Translations under genes and position numbers: made by a program
Part shown: positions 33,905 to 45,000 of the stretch, in pieces
Layout of the letters: each line of letters begins with the position of its first letter
How positions within the stretch are numbered: position 1 is the first letter of the stretch
Notes under the pieces: model-generated
What the model was told of the DNA's origin: nothing
Databases searched by the model: none
The model's input: only the letters and a program-made list of their open reading frames with translations
Source of the DNA: Stramonita haemastoma
Taxonomy: Eukaryota > Mollusca > Gastropoda > Neogastropoda > Muricidae
Length of the DNA: 45,000 bases
Assembly (NCBI GenBank): GCA_030674155.1
Contig: CM060323.1
Coordinates: 49,666,698 to 49,711,697 of the forward strand
Direction: 5' to 3'

Positions 33905-34705
33905 GCTGCCTCATCTTCTGTGACATTCCTATCCCTGCTGTTCATACACCGCACATTTCCATCTCTCTGCGACAGACCTAGGCCCACCATGTCTCATCCT
34001 CAGGGTTGGAAGTCCACAGGGAGCTCATCAATATTAGGCTGCTGCAGGGCCACCAGCCAGGGGGGCCCTGCACTGCTGCTGTCACTTTGGTGGTGTTCAG
34101 TGGTGTCTGTTCTGATCTAACATACCCAGGACACCACCTACTAAACCCCCTACTAACAACAGTATTAAGTTCAGTCGCAGACCCACACCGAGTGAGACGT
34201 CCACCCGAGGTGGCGACCACCACAAACCCCAAAAGGCTTTGACACAAACTCACCACAGGCACAGAAGCGTATGGGGAAACCGAATCTGAGGTCACCATGA
34301 GACCAGAGCAACGGAGGCCACCAAATCAGAGGCAACTTTTTCACTGCATGATCATCAATGATAATGAAGATAATGTAATGATGCTGCTATGGAAGCGCAT
34401 GTGCTTTGAGACTATTTAACAGGGTTGTGTACTCTATGCTTATTGTCATAATATATCCTGGCGTCAAGTGGGCCTGTAAGCCACAGACACCTGCAGTGTT
34501 GGTCAGGTAATTTGAGCAACACTCTCAAACTCACATCTGTAAAGTGGATGAAGCTCGACTATGTGGTCCCAGTCTTCCCACTGAGCCCACAGTACTCACT
34601 CTGGGTAGGAGCCAGCTGAAAAATCCTTGTGATTCTTATGTGATTTGAACCTGCAACCTTCCAGTCTGAAATCCAAGCGCTAACCACTGAGCCATGGCGG
34701 CTGGT
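33905..34705 (-). mobile_element. long tRNA-headed SINE, family C, copy 2
   Basis: Matches 31414-32260 along its whole length in the same orientation. The tRNA-like head is at about 34640-34705; the 3' end ..GAAGATGAGGCAGC adjoins an interrupted A tail (T-rich on plus, 33886-33904). It is more decayed: many CG positions have become CA/TG, and a segment near 34220 is deleted. No clear target-site duplication remains. Confidence 0.92.
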
Positions 34706-35262
34706 TAGAGGGAGGAAAATTTCATTCATCACACTCACACACGTTTTATTTCAAGTCTCAGGCAAGTAGTTGTGGTTTTTTCACGTTTATTTTTCTGGTA
34801 GAGGCCATCAAATTAGATTTATTATTGTTCCTTTTCATGCCAAAAATAGCATAAATCCAGGCTGATTTCTGTTGGGACCCTCTTGCTTACTAACAGCAAA
34901 ACAGTAGTAATGATAACAAAAAAAATTAAAAAACCCATATACATGTATATTAATTAATATCTGAGTGGATGTGGCAAAACTTGGGGAAAAGGGAGCGCTA
35001 CAGTGAGACAGAGCACTCCACCATTGACAGCAGTCTGAGGATCATGTGAATAAATGATTTGTTTTTCTTTATCAAAGAAATCTCTTGGATTTCTCTTTAG
35101 ACGAGATCTTTTTCTGAAAACCAAGTAAGACCTGGACAGATCTACCGAAATGTTATCTTCAAAACAAAAATGGTAATATTCTTGATGTAAGAATATGGAC
35201 TGCTTTCAAATACATACACTGCATTGAAACTGCACGACATGCAAAACCTAACACTAAGAGTG
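34706..35262. other. stretch with no recognised gene
   Basis: AT-rich, no feature recognised. Confidence 0.6.
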
Positions 35263-35276
35263 TGTGTGTGTGTGTG

Positions 35277-35312
<36 letters not shown>
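35263..35312. repeat. (GT)n microsatellite
   Basis: About 50 bases of GT with one break at 35277-35279. Confidence 0.95.
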
Positions 35313-35314
<2 letters not shown>

Positions 35315-38300
35315 GGGCACATGCACAAACATGTGTACATGTGAGTGTAATGGTTTGTAATATAAAGAAAAAACATGAAGTTCAATTACCTATAATAAAC
35401 AGCACCACAAAAAAAGACAAAAAATATATAACCCCAACATAAAATCTCAATTCCACAAAAAAAATTTGGCAATGAATGGACAGCTAACAGATCAGCAGTT
35501 TAATGGGTATTAAACACAATAATATCAAAAATGGTTGACAGAATTTGTACAATTTTCTTCATGTTGCTTTTAATCCAGCTAACAGAGGCAATATCAGGGC
35601 AGTTATCTGAACAGCAAATCTTTAATGGAAAATGCATAATATATATTTATATACAGTGCACATGTGAGTGCATGGATGCTCTGCTACTTGTTCACATATT
35701 ATGCCCAAGTACTTAAAATGGGTGACAATGTGTCCGTTTTGAAGGCATCATCACTGTTTTTTTGTTTTTTTTCTCTACATTCTTTTTAAAGACACGCTAG
35801 CACATATTTACAACATGCAATGAATACCAAAAAAAAGCCCCAACCAAACAAAAAAAGAACACCCAACAAATCCAGATTATGTTTGCTTCATCTCTTTTTG
35901 CAAATAAATCCCAGATGAGCAGTCAGCCAGCAACGCAAGTGGAAGAATATTACAGCATGGTATCTATGGCAGTATTATTTGTAAATGCGCCTTATGCAAC
36001 AAAATAATGAAAAGCAAAACAAACACTGATAGTTACCAAAGGCAAGCTTAAAAGCCCTTTAACACCTTGTAAACACTGTCCAAAAGCAAGAGTGATACAG
36101 ATGTGTTTAAATCAGATGAGACTAGAATACATTTTTTTGGCTTGTTTTCCAACTTAAGTAAAAACCCATCGGGTGAAAAATGCTGCTGGAAAAAACTGTT
36201 ACATTGTTGTGCGTAAAATCCATAAATGGATTGTCAAAATACTGCTTTTACAGCCTGCTCAGGGCTGTAAAATAATCCCCAATAAAGCAAATGAGATTGT
36301 GAGGACAGAAAGCTGGAAAATAAAATAAACCAGTAACATGCACCTAAACATGTTTGCCTAGTTTACACTTTATCTGAGAACAAGGAAAAAAAAAAAAGAT
36401 ATAAAGCATGGAATACAGTTAGCAATGAAAATTGTATTACATTTCCAAAGTTTAAACCATTCTACAATCATAATGATCGGATATTTTGGGGGTCTTTTTG
36501 TGATCTATTTCTTTTGAAATACAGTAAGCAAAAAAAAAAAGTGTAATGTATTTTCAATAATCAAATTTTACTGCTGTAAACTGTTTAAAGGTGGAAACAG
36601 ATTTAAAAATTGACAACTATGCCAACTGGTACAAATGATATGCTCTGCAATTTTAGGATTGCCACACTACGGCATACGGTTTGAAGGCCTATACCAGAAG
36701 AAAGGTTGTGGTTAAAATTCTGTCCAGACTCTTTATTTCTCTGCCATTTTAATTGAATAAATCTGAGTGATGATAATCCTGGTAGGATCTTATGAACAAG
36801 AGAACAAATTAGAACGCTACATGTGGTATGCATATAAAACAATGCATTGCAGTTTAAGACTTTTCTGAGATATTACACACAACAAAAGATTTTCAAAAGA
36901 TAAAATAAAGACCCACTGCACTGTAGTGACGTACTCTTCCCAGCATTGCCACTCTGAATAAAAGAAAAATATTTTGTGACCAAGGTATCATAAATTATTC
37001 ATATTCAACAGTTTCAAAATGTAAGCTGACAAAAGATATCATACAACCACTGCACATGTATCTACATCAAGAGTTTTCTTTTAGTTGGAACCTTCACACA
37101 CAAACACACACACACGCATCAAAAGGTATCTAAACTGGTGCCTTTCTAAGATTCTTCAACTTCAAATACCAAAATAAAACAACAAATGCTATAACAAACT
37201 GGTACAAGCTCTGTTTCTCAACTTGTATGATTTTTCATTGGACCCAGTAGAGTTACTGAGCACAAATTCCCTTCAACAGACAATGAAACCTATCTCAGAT
37301 TCTATTTAAGTGGAGAATAAAACTCAGAAAAGGCTAGTTTAAATCTGCATTCAAACAGACTTAAAAAAAAAAAAAAAAAACCTCAGACAAACCAAACCAA
37401 ACCCACACAAAACCACCCACAGCCAACAGAAATCCCCAAGAAATTGAAGCTAGTGCAAAACACCTGTTTGCTTATTATACCTCTAATTAATCTTTTCAGG
37501 CATAAAAAGGAACCAGAGTACAGCAAATAAGAATGGATTTTATTCCTAAGTCAATAAAATTGCTGATTTTTAGTATCACAGCTATATATCTATTTTGTGT
37601 TATCAGTTTTTATACATATTCAGGTTTATATGAGATATACACAGGTAAAATCATTAACTGTGATCGTCTTTGCTCAAAAAATGTTGCAAAAGGTGACAAA
37701 TCATGAAATGCATGACAGAAATCAACACTTTCTTTTTGTCTGTTAAAAAGGTATATCCGACAACTGATTGCCCACGAGTCAGAAAAATTGTTAATTATAT
37801 TGATAGAGGAAGAATCCTCATATCTGTAAATAAAAGAGACCAGAAATCATATCATATGAAAATAGCTAAATGATCTTAAAAAATGTTTCAGTTAAAAAAA
37901 AAAAAAAAAATTATAAAAGTTTTTTTGTTTTTTTTTTAAATGATGAGTAGCAAAATTTCACCAAATCATCTCGTCTCAAAATTGCAAGTTCATTGTTATC
38001 TAAAAAAACCCTCAACCTTGCACCCTCCAATATTGCCCCCCCAAAATCACATGCAAGGAAACTGGCTCTATTTTATAATGGCAAAAAGGTACTCATACCA
38101 GCCACAGAATGAAAGAGCAAGGCATGCCTTGCCAAAGACTGCAATTTTTTCATCCAGGTCAACAAAATAATATTCATACCAAACCCAGATGGCTCCAGAA
38201 AGATGTCCATCTGTACTGGTATCAACACAGCATTAAAGTCACTTTCATTTGACTTACTTTCAAGAGTTTTTTATTATTATTATAATGTTCCATATTCAAT

Positions 38301-38490
38301 GTCCTTTCCTCGATGCTCTTATTTTTCGCCAACTTACTTTCAACAATGAAATAAAAGCAACTTGGTTTCCATAATCAAAACTGATCAAAAGAGAAGAATA
38401 ACAACTTAAAAATGCAGACTGAAAACAAAATCAGACTGCATTTTTCAGAAAGCTCTGTGGGTGATTGAAGACTTTCATCTCTATAGACTT
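35313..38490 (-). other. possible TMEM53 3' UTR / downstream region
   Basis: A-rich on plus, hence T-rich on the minus strand, as expected of transcript sense. It holds A runs (for example 37362-37380 and 37894-37909) but no recognised repeat family or gene. The nearest minus-strand AATAAA after the stop is at 38270-38275. How far the transcript extends cannot be told from sequence. Confidence 0.4.
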
Positions 38491-39157
38491 TCAGCTCAGC
38501 TTTCTATGAAGCAAAGCAGGCTTCTGCAAAGTCCATGCAAGCTTTGGCATACACCTCTGGGTGAGCCCGCAAATGGCCACATGCTGCGAGTCCTCCCAAC
38601 ACACGCTCTTCACCTCGATGCCCTTCTCTTTGCGGGTGCTGATCACCTCCTCCACGTCCTCGGCCAGGATGACCTGGTCCGCTTTGGAGTAGAGGAACAG
38701 CTGGGGGCACTCCAGGGCATCCAGGCAGATGGAGTCATACAGCGTGAAGCCCCCCTCCATGGCCAGCACCCCCGGCAGCAAAAAGCGCATGAAGCGCGTG
38801 AACACCAGGTACAGCAGCAGGCACATGCCCAGCAGGTAGCGCAACACCTCTCCAAACTGCAGGGTGCTCATGAAGGCCTTGACCGCGTTCAGGATCCGGC
38901 GTTTGCCGGGGCAGCTGTCAAAGATGATGCCCTGCACCGACAGCTTGTCCTGAAGTTCGGTGCTGGGCGAGTTGATGAGGGCGGTGAGTTGGGAGTACAC
39001 CATGCAGCCGCCGTTGCTGAAGATGTGGAAGATGACGGGGTTCTTGGACAGACTGTGCTCACCCAGCACCCCCAGCACGCCCTGGGCTACCCCTGACATC
39101 TTGTTGGCTTGGAAAAACAGCGTGTGGGAGGGCACAACGACGGTCACTGTGATGTAT
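38491..39157 (-). CDS. TMEM53: TMEM53 (DUF829) protein, coding exon 2
   Basis: Second and last coding exon; CDS on the minus strand = 43857-43658 joined to 39157-38491, 288 residues (human TMEM53 277). It encodes residues 68-288. FSNGG, with Ser114 in a nucleophile-elbow-like setting, follows a hydrophobic strand (PVIFHIF). FDSCPG (146-151) is a family signature. A hydrophobic helix, about 171-196 (VLRYLLGMCLLLYLVFTRFM), is the predicted membrane segment. YSKADQV (Asp227) and DSQHV (His259) sit where the other triad members of an alpha/beta hydrolase would be. The acceptor is TATTGTGCAG before ATACATCAC. In vertebrates TMEM53 is a nuclear-envelope protein reported to restrain BMP-SMAD signalling; enzymatic activity is unproven. 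The exon is strikingly GC-rich compared with its flanks. The plus-strand 211-codon frame over it is a shadow. Confidence 0.95.
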
Positions 39158-39621
39158 CTGCACAATACCAAAGATAAGGACATTGAAATTTTAAATGGAA
39201 TACGTATTTTTAAAATATAATTTATAATCAATTACATTTTTTACTAGTTTTATACAGAGCACAGGTATTTGCATTCAGATAATGCCACAAAACAAGCAGA
39301 CTTAAAAAACATCTTTCCCCAAAAGAGCGTGTGATGAAATCCTTAGCAGTAGCAGTGTGGCTTCACAATTCACAATGGTTTATTCCTGGGGGGGGGGAGA
39401 GGGGAATTCTAAGAGAGACAACTCTGCAATGTCACTGCATTTATTACATGACTGTCTCCCTTGTACAGTTGTAGCCACTGCAGCTGTTCAACCAATAAAA
39501 GAGATAATGCTCTGATAAAAGAATAAGTGTAACTTTCTCCGATTTCTCATTTCGTTTTTTTTCACTTGTGAATACTACATACAAATATGTATCTGTTTTA
39601 GGAATTGAGGCCAGTGTCATC

Positions 39622-39712
39622 TCCAATCCAATCTAATCCAATCATGTTATTTATAGCCCCACCTACCAACACAGGCCATATCGGGGCTGTCACCTCCAGT
39701 ATTTTTTAAATC
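39622..39712 (-). mobile_element. family D retroposon, copy 1 (3' part)
   Basis: On plus: (CCAATCCAATCTAATCCAAT) then ATGTTATTTATAGCCC and GGCCATATCGGGGCTGTCAC. Read on minus, this is an element ending GGGCTATAAATAACAT with a GATTG-type tail, as in non-LTR retroposons. Only about 90 bases are present. A (TA)n tract follows at 39717-39735. Confidence 0.75.
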
Positions 39713-39885
39713 TCAATATATATATATATAATATATCCTTTTTATTTAAACTTCCAGATCTGAACTTTCTGAAAACCCCTTATGAAAACGTAGGCCTAGT
39801 AGGAGAATGAAATGTAGGCCTAGAAGGAGAATCATCCAATCATTTTTAGCTGCCCAGGAAACAACACACACTAGCAAACAATCAG

Positions 39886-39940
39886 GTCCAATTCAATCCA
39901 ATCCTGTTGTTTATAGCCCTGCTCACCACACACTCAGTAA
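39886..39940 (-). mobile_element. family D retroposon, copy 2 (fragment)
   Basis: TCCAATTCAATCCAATCCTG then TTGTTTATAGCCCTGC; truncated after about 55 bases. A poly-C run follows at 39940-39957. Confidence 0.65.
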
Positions 39941-40410
39941 CCCCCCCCCCCCCCCCTCCTAAAAGTTTATTTGCTCTCCTCCAGTATTATGAATAAAACT
40001 AAATGATAAAGGATGGCATGACTGTGATAACAAAAAAAAATGTGCTACTTATACAGATCAGAAGCGAAATTCACACAGATCCCACAGGTTGCCTACTTTT
40101 CCCAAAATCTGGACAAGTTTTAAAAACAACATTTGCAAAACATGAAGATGTTCTACAGGCATTTCCAAACAGTACAGGACCTCAGTTTCTAGTTTCATTC
40201 TGGGAGTGGAGTCTGCACTGTGTTAGTTCCTAGAGGAAAATGCCCTTGAAATGAATGTCTTTTTTTTTATTAAAAAAAAAAAAAAGAGAGAGAGGTCTCA
40301 GTGGTAGCTCAAAGTCAAACTATCACAAGCGCAACTCAAACCACCAGACTATCGCTTGCTCCCTCCCCCCCTTCCAAAGTGCTGGTAACTTAACGATTTG
40401 GACCAACACA

Positions 40411-40672
40411 CCAATCAAATACAATCTTCTTGTTCATGAATATAATAGCCCAGTCGACCACACAGGCCATATCAGGGCTGTCACCTCATAAAATTGTAAC
40501 CTTCAGAATAAAACTGTGCAATTGTATCAAAGACGGTATAAAAGTTCAAACCAACTCTACTATCGTTCCTTGTATCAAAACCCTGGCCAACCATAGGGGT
40601 CAACCAAAGACAGTCACCACATTGTGGGAGAAGCCACGTCAATCACACATGAAATGAAATAAAACCAAACCA
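40411..40672 (-). mobile_element. family D retroposon, copy 3 (long)
   Basis: Shares AATAGCCC, CACACAGGCCATATCAGGGC, CAGAATAAAACTGTGCAA, CCAACTCTACTATCGTTCCT and GGGGTCAACC with copy 4. About 260 bases. Confidence 0.8.
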
Positions 40673-40880
40673 GATGACTAATACACTCAATGTGTTCACT
40701 GATAATGGTAATAAACAGCCAAGTTTTTAATTCAGTAATGCAAATAAGTAGCAATGTGGAACAAAAGATCAAAATGGATCCACTTCTTTAATGTGTTTGT
40801 GCAAAATATCAACCTATTCATCTGAATGACCAAATAGTTGAAATACCTTTTATTTTTAACAGAACTGCCAAATCCCAGTT

Positions 40881-41138
40881 CTGCAATTCAGGTTATTTAT
40901 AGCCCTGCCGACAACACGGGCCATATCAGGGCTCTCACCTCATCAAACTTTTTATCTCGGAATAAATGTGTGCAACAATATATATACAGATTATAACAGG
41001 GCACAAAACCAACTCTACTGTCCTTCCTTGTATCAATGCCCTGGTTAACCATAAGGGTCAACCCAGAACGGGCACAGCATTGTGATTTGTGGGGAAAAAC
41101 CACATCAACCATACTTAAAATGAGATGCAACCAAAACC
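40881..41138 (-). mobile_element. family D retroposon, copy 4 (long)
   Basis: TTATTTATAGCCCTGCCGAC, GGGCCATATCAGGGCTCTCA, CCAACTCTACTGTCCTTCCT, AAGGGTCAACCCAGAACGGG. Closest in structure to copy 3. The left-end tandem tail is eroded. Confidence 0.8.
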
Positions 41139-42890
41139 AGATTTTTTAAAACAACTTTCTTCTTAATCTTACTTCTTAGTGACCAACTATAACACTTTAA
41201 CTCATATCAGATGGAAAAGGCTGGATTCTCTCAGAAAGTTAAAAATTGTATCCGGTGGAATATCAGAAAAAAAAAAAACTATCTCTAAGTTTACAGTGGA
41301 ATTCTTGTGTCTAATATCCTGGATATCTAAACCTTCCAGAAGCAGATGCTTAATAACATGCGCATATCACAAGTCACACACCAAGGGGTTCTCCCACCTT
41401 TCAGCATATATATCCCGGTTGATGCTGTGGAGTAATTTAAGTCTGAAAAGGTATCACAGAGAAATAATAATTACAGAACCTTGGTAAGGCTTGGTTAGAA
41501 AATTATATAAATTTATCAACCAACTGGTCAGCCTTAATGGAATAAATATGTTTCAGTCATAATCTTTAAAACACTGGAAACAGTTTACGCTAAGGACTTG
41601 TGGCACACCATTCACCATCACAATAGAAATGCAAGAAGCTTGCAGAAAAAAAATGGGCAAAGATGACTCCATCAGCCCCTTTTCATCGGTCTAAATTCTT
41701 TCATTTTACGTCAATACTAATTTGCATTCTGTGACTTAAATGCGACTGTTGATTGGCACTACTAGTAGCCATGTTAAGTGATTGGCGTATAATCTACATT
41801 TGCTACACTCATGGGTGTATCCAGATCTGATGAATCAACCACTGGACCAGTACCTTATCATCTTTAGATTTAAACAAGCAGCATCATGATCATTAGATGT
41901 TTTCCTATAAACTACAGTTGAATCACTGTAAGGTAAATGGCTTGTCTATGATTTCCTTATTTATTTCACCTTTGAGTTAAACTCTGAGCACATGAGGTGG
42001 TTATGTAATGTTTTCATTTACTGCTGCACCTGGGCCGCATGGTTAACCAGAAAACCATTCTTCACTGGAGACGAGTCTAGCTATTACAGCCATGACATCA
42101 CAAGACAATGTGCTGTATCAGTGTATGCATAGCAACAGCATATTAGAAATTTTTAAAACTGTAAATATTAATGGCCTTTAACCTAAGGAAAACTACTCAT
42201 GCCACTAGCCTAGATCAACTATTTCCCTTGGCAATGAGTTGCTTCCCTTATATTAACTGATCTGTAGTGATGTTTTACATACATTTGTATACAAAGGCCG
42301 AAAAGCACTCTGCCTCATAACAGATCTGTAGCCTGCTTTTCAAACTGTGAAGGTCGAAGAAATAACAGAGTGAAATAATCACAAATTTCTCACTCTGACA
42401 GAAAAGTACAAGGCTCAGTCATTTGTTATACTCAATCAAGTCACAAACACTGCTTTACTCTATAATCTTTTACATAAAAAGAATGTAGCAGTCCACGTTT
42501 ATCCATAACAAAAAAAAAGTTCAACTGAATGACCAAAGGTGCAGCTGATATCACATAACAAGCAGCACTAGGCACAACTCCTCTTTCAATTGTTTAAGCC
42601 ATGCCTGCTCTGCCTCCTGGACCCGATCCCTGGATTCGGATGCTGTCTGTTCAACTTCAAGAAATTAAGTTTGTTTTCTGACTACGACTTTTCGGTTTCT
42701 TTCAAAATGCATGCTACTTGCTAGCACAAAAGTTCAATGATTTTTTCAGAAGATATGGTGACTTTTTGCTTCAAAACCGATTCTTGTGGCTGCAGCAACT
42801 AAACTGTGTGTAAAGTCAATCATTCTTTTTTGTGGTTTAGCTGTTAGATAAATATTTTTTATACCTTGTCAAAATAAGTGTGCAAGTCTC
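41139..42890 (-). other. intron stretch, nothing recognised
   Basis: AT-rich with short A runs. No repeat family or coding signal is recognised. Confidence 0.6.
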
Positions 42891-42894
42891 AATT

Positions 42895-43150
42895 TCCAAT
42901 CTAATCTTATCTTTTCTTGTTTACCGCCACGCCAACCTCACAGACCATATCAATTATCATGTTAGGCTACCTTGTATAATTTTAAATCCCAGAACAAAGC
43001 TATGCAACTATGTACAGATTAAATTCAAATTCAGGCATAAAAAAAACTACTGTCATTCCTGGAATCAACATCCTGCAGGTCAAACCTAACTTGCCTAAGG
43101 GTCAACCCAGGTCAGGCACAGTGTTGTGGGGGAAAATCACACAAATTTGT
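42895..43150 (-). mobile_element. family D retroposon, copy 5 (diverged)
   Basis: CCAATCTAATCTTATCTTTT, AGACCATATCA, AATCCCAGAACAAAGCTATG, TAAGGGTCAACCCAGGTCAG and GTGTTGTGGGGGA follow the family order with more substitutions. Confidence 0.75.
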
Positions 43151-43657
43151 TTAGATCTTTTTCTTTTTAAACTACATTTAGGCAATCACTGACATGATTC
43201 AAAATTGAATAGTCAACTATGCATGCATACTGATAGTAATACAAGGAAATGTTGGGGGTGGGGGGGGTGTGGGGTTCTGTAAACTACACAAAATAAACCT
43301 TTATGCAGAAAGTTGGATGTATGGTTTTATCAAATCTTTTATGTTTGCTAACTTCTTAAATAATGGCCCAAACAGTGGGTCACAGAATAGCTATTGTGTA
43401 AACATTAAATTTAAAGTGACTTCAAAGAATTACCTAATACAGTAATAGCCTACAAATAGGTCTAACCCGTCTTCATGCGAAGTTGTCGTCGAAACTACAC
43501 TAGCTGCAAGCCCAGCTTTGAAAAAAACAACCACCAAACAACCAAAAAACAAAACAAAACAAAAGGGAAGGGGCCTTCATCAGAATGCCACCTTCAAAGA
43601 TGCCTACCACACTAGTGATATTTTAATTATGTCAGGCTTTGCCGATCTCTTGCTCAC

Positions 43658-43857
43658 CCTTTCTTTTCGTAAATTGTTGTGTACTTTCGAAGATGTTTTT
43701 CTTGACATCCGGCCCATCCCAGCAAAACAACAACAGGAGCGAGCTCTTGGGCTTCGCTTTTGTGAATCACTTCGAACGAATTTTTCTCATCTTCTTCTTC
43801 GTTTGAACTTCCATTTTCTGGAAAGTGCACAGAATATGTAAATGGTAGATCTGCCAT
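43658..43857 (-). CDS. TMEM53: TMEM53 (DUF829) protein, coding exon 1
   Basis: Encodes residues 1-66 and two bases of Gly67. The ATG (43857-43855) is in a strong context (CAAATGG). A GTG four codons upstream and an in-frame TGA just before it rule out an earlier start. The N-terminal 40 residues are acidic and probably disordered (SSNEEEDEKN). Then comes the family's first strand and signature, PVVVLLGWAGCQEKHLRKYT, with GWAG at 47-50. This segment is what tied the exon to exon 2, 4.5 kb away. The donor is AAAGG|GTGAGC. Together the exons read through a complete TMEM53-type protein without damage. Confidence 0.93.
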
Positions 43858-44389
43858 TTGGTAGTTCACCGGTCAGTGGGGATGATCAGCAGATGATGAA
43901 ATGAAAGTTTGATGTCTGCTGCAGTTGGCCGTTTCGTTGTCTGGAACTTTGTACGAAACGAAGCAGTTTATTTGATTTACAAAAATAATAGAAAAAAGGA
44001 CGGGTGTGCACAAAAATAATTCCATTAAGAAATAATGATTGCTGCCTGCTTTCCTCTTTTAAAAAATTCAAAACAAAACAAAAAATTATTAAAATTTAGA
44101 AGTTTTACGTCGAAGGTTGGTAATTACAAAAGTAGGAATCCAAAAATTAACATGAATCTAGCCTACCTTTCTTCCGATGATTAGGCCTAGGCCTAATTTT
44201 CTCAGCTCGGCTCCATGCTCTTTGAATTAAACACCAGCTGAAAATGAACATTGCTGCTTTGTCAATGTTGGAAAACCACTGTCGTATGATTATAAGTATT
44301 TTCCCCCATTGTTTACTTTTAATTGGTTTTTTTTTTTTTAATAGCTAAAACTGACCCCCCAAAAAGTAGCGTTTGCGTTATAGCCTAAG
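43858..44389 (-). promoter_or_regulatory. TMEM53 upstream region
   Basis: Should contain the 5' UTR and promoter. A handful of CpGs lie at 43866-43970 and 44109-44116, but no clear TATA box or initiator is identifiable. It is a position-based call only. Confidence 0.35.
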
Positions 44390-44545
44390 CAATCCAATCT
44401 AGTCATGTTATCAATAGCCCTGCCGACGACAGAGGCAAAAACAGGGCCGTCACTTTCTGAACTTTTAGCCTAAATCCCAGAATAAAACTGTGCAACTTTA
44501 TACAGATTAAAACAGGTAATAAAACCAACTGTGTCATAGCCTCTG
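44390..44545 (-). mobile_element. family D retroposon, copy 6
   Basis: CAATCCAATCTAGTCATGTT, ATAGCCCTGCCGACGACAGA, CAGGGCCGTCAC, CCCAGAATAAAACTGTGCAA and ATACAGATTAAAACAGG. The 5' part is missing. It lies upstream of TMEM53, outside the transcript. Confidence 0.78.
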
Positions 44546-44567
44546 TTATCTCGTGTAGAGTCACAGC

Positions 44568-44765
44568 GTGTGTGTGTGTGTGTGTGTGGTGTAGTAGTAG
44601 TAGTAGTAGTAAAGTAGTAGTAGTAGATGTAGGGCATAGGCACGTAGGGACGTGTTTGTTGCACTTTTGGATGATGTGTGTACGCACTAGAGTGTGTGTA
44701 CACTATGCGCACATGTGTGTGTACGCACGAGAGTGTGTGTACAATATGCGCACATGTGTGTGTGC
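44568..44765. repeat. (GT)n, (TAG)n and 41-bp alternating-base repeat
   Basis: GT at 44568-44587 and TAG at 44590-44627. A 41-bp unit containing TACGCAC..GTGTGTGTACA..ATGCGCACAT is present twice (TACGCAC at 44681 and 44722). Confidence 0.9.
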
Positions 44766-45000
44766 GTGGGGGAGGGTGGGGGGGTTGAATGTACATGTCG
44801 ATGGGCACGTTTTTTTCTGTAGGAGGCAGTGTTGAGTATCAATTGTACACCCTCGCTTATCAAATCTTTGAAAGATTTTGTTAATGACTGGAGAGCTGAA
44901 CTTAGTAATTAGGCTATAGTAGATGCCTTTGTTGTAAGAAATTTTAATTCATCTTGGTGTGGATCCGAAAAGTATTCATTATGTCTACCTGTGAAGGATA
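44766..45000. other. window end, nothing recognised
   Basis: A short G-rich run, then AT-rich DNA without recognisable features. Confidence 0.6.

Larger units (their letters stand above)
39158..43657 (-). other. TMEM53 intron (4500 bp)
   Basis: On the minus strand it begins GTGAGC (43657 downward) and ends TTGTGCAG (39158). It interrupts codon 67 (GG|A, Gly; phase 2). The content is mostly A/C-rich on plus, with five family D repeats, short TA and poly-C tracts, and no exon-like sequence. Confidence 0.92.

Noticed and set aside
38461..39096. 211-codon plus-strand open frame
   Set aside because: It is antisense to the GC-rich TMEM53 exon; its His/Gln-rich product has no family features, and GC-rich coding DNA often opens the opposite frame.

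Overview
This window looks like nuclear DNA from an animal, most likely a mollusc and probably a gastropod. That placement is an inference. It rests on GT-AG introns of several kilobases, low coding density, an invertebrate-type neurocalcin, several tRNA-derived SINE families and an extreme load of long microsatellites. No rRNA gene, functional tRNA gene, CRISPR array, bacterial operon or virus-like gene is visible. Of about a hundred open frames of 60 codons or more, only two loci read as real protein genes, and each is split into two coding exons.

Gene 1 (+ strand) is a neurocalcin/hippocalcin-type neuronal calcium sensor. Its coding exons are 13572-13949 and 20509-20709, giving 192 residues with an N-terminal myristoylation signal, a degenerate EF1 and intact EF2-EF4. 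A CpG-rich, promoter-like islet lies at about 6.45-7.06 kb, and a T/G-rich tract from 20.7 to 28.7 kb is probably a very long 3' UTR. Gene 2 (- strand) is a TMEM53/DUF829 protein with an alpha/beta-hydrolase-like fold. Its coding exons are 43658-43857 and 38491-39157, giving 288 residues. The two genes converge, and by eye the strand composition flips from T/G-rich to A/C-rich near 28.7-29.0 kb.

Layout: 0-6.4 kb is repeat-dense intergenic DNA (SINE pieces and many microsatellites, with one candidate first exon at about 4.04 kb). 6.45-13.55 kb holds the promoter-like islet and what is probably a 5' UTR intron. 13.57-20.71 kb is the neurocalcin coding region; its 6.6 kb intron carries a composite of nested transposon remnants bounded by piggyBac-like inverted repeats. 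20.7-28.7 kb is the presumed 3' UTR. 29-38.5 kb is the TMEM53 downstream side, with two minisatellites, a 282-bp TTAA-flanked MITE and two long copies of a tRNA-headed SINE, one with a perfect 16-bp target-site duplication. 39.2-43.7 kb is the TMEM53 intron, with five of six same-orientation copies of one short retroposon family. 43.9-45 kb is upstream of TMEM53.

The two proteins have no evident functional link: one is a neuronal calcium-myristoyl switch, the other a nuclear-envelope-type membrane protein. I found no convincing new multi-gene system. The most interesting content is mobile-element biology and repeat structure.
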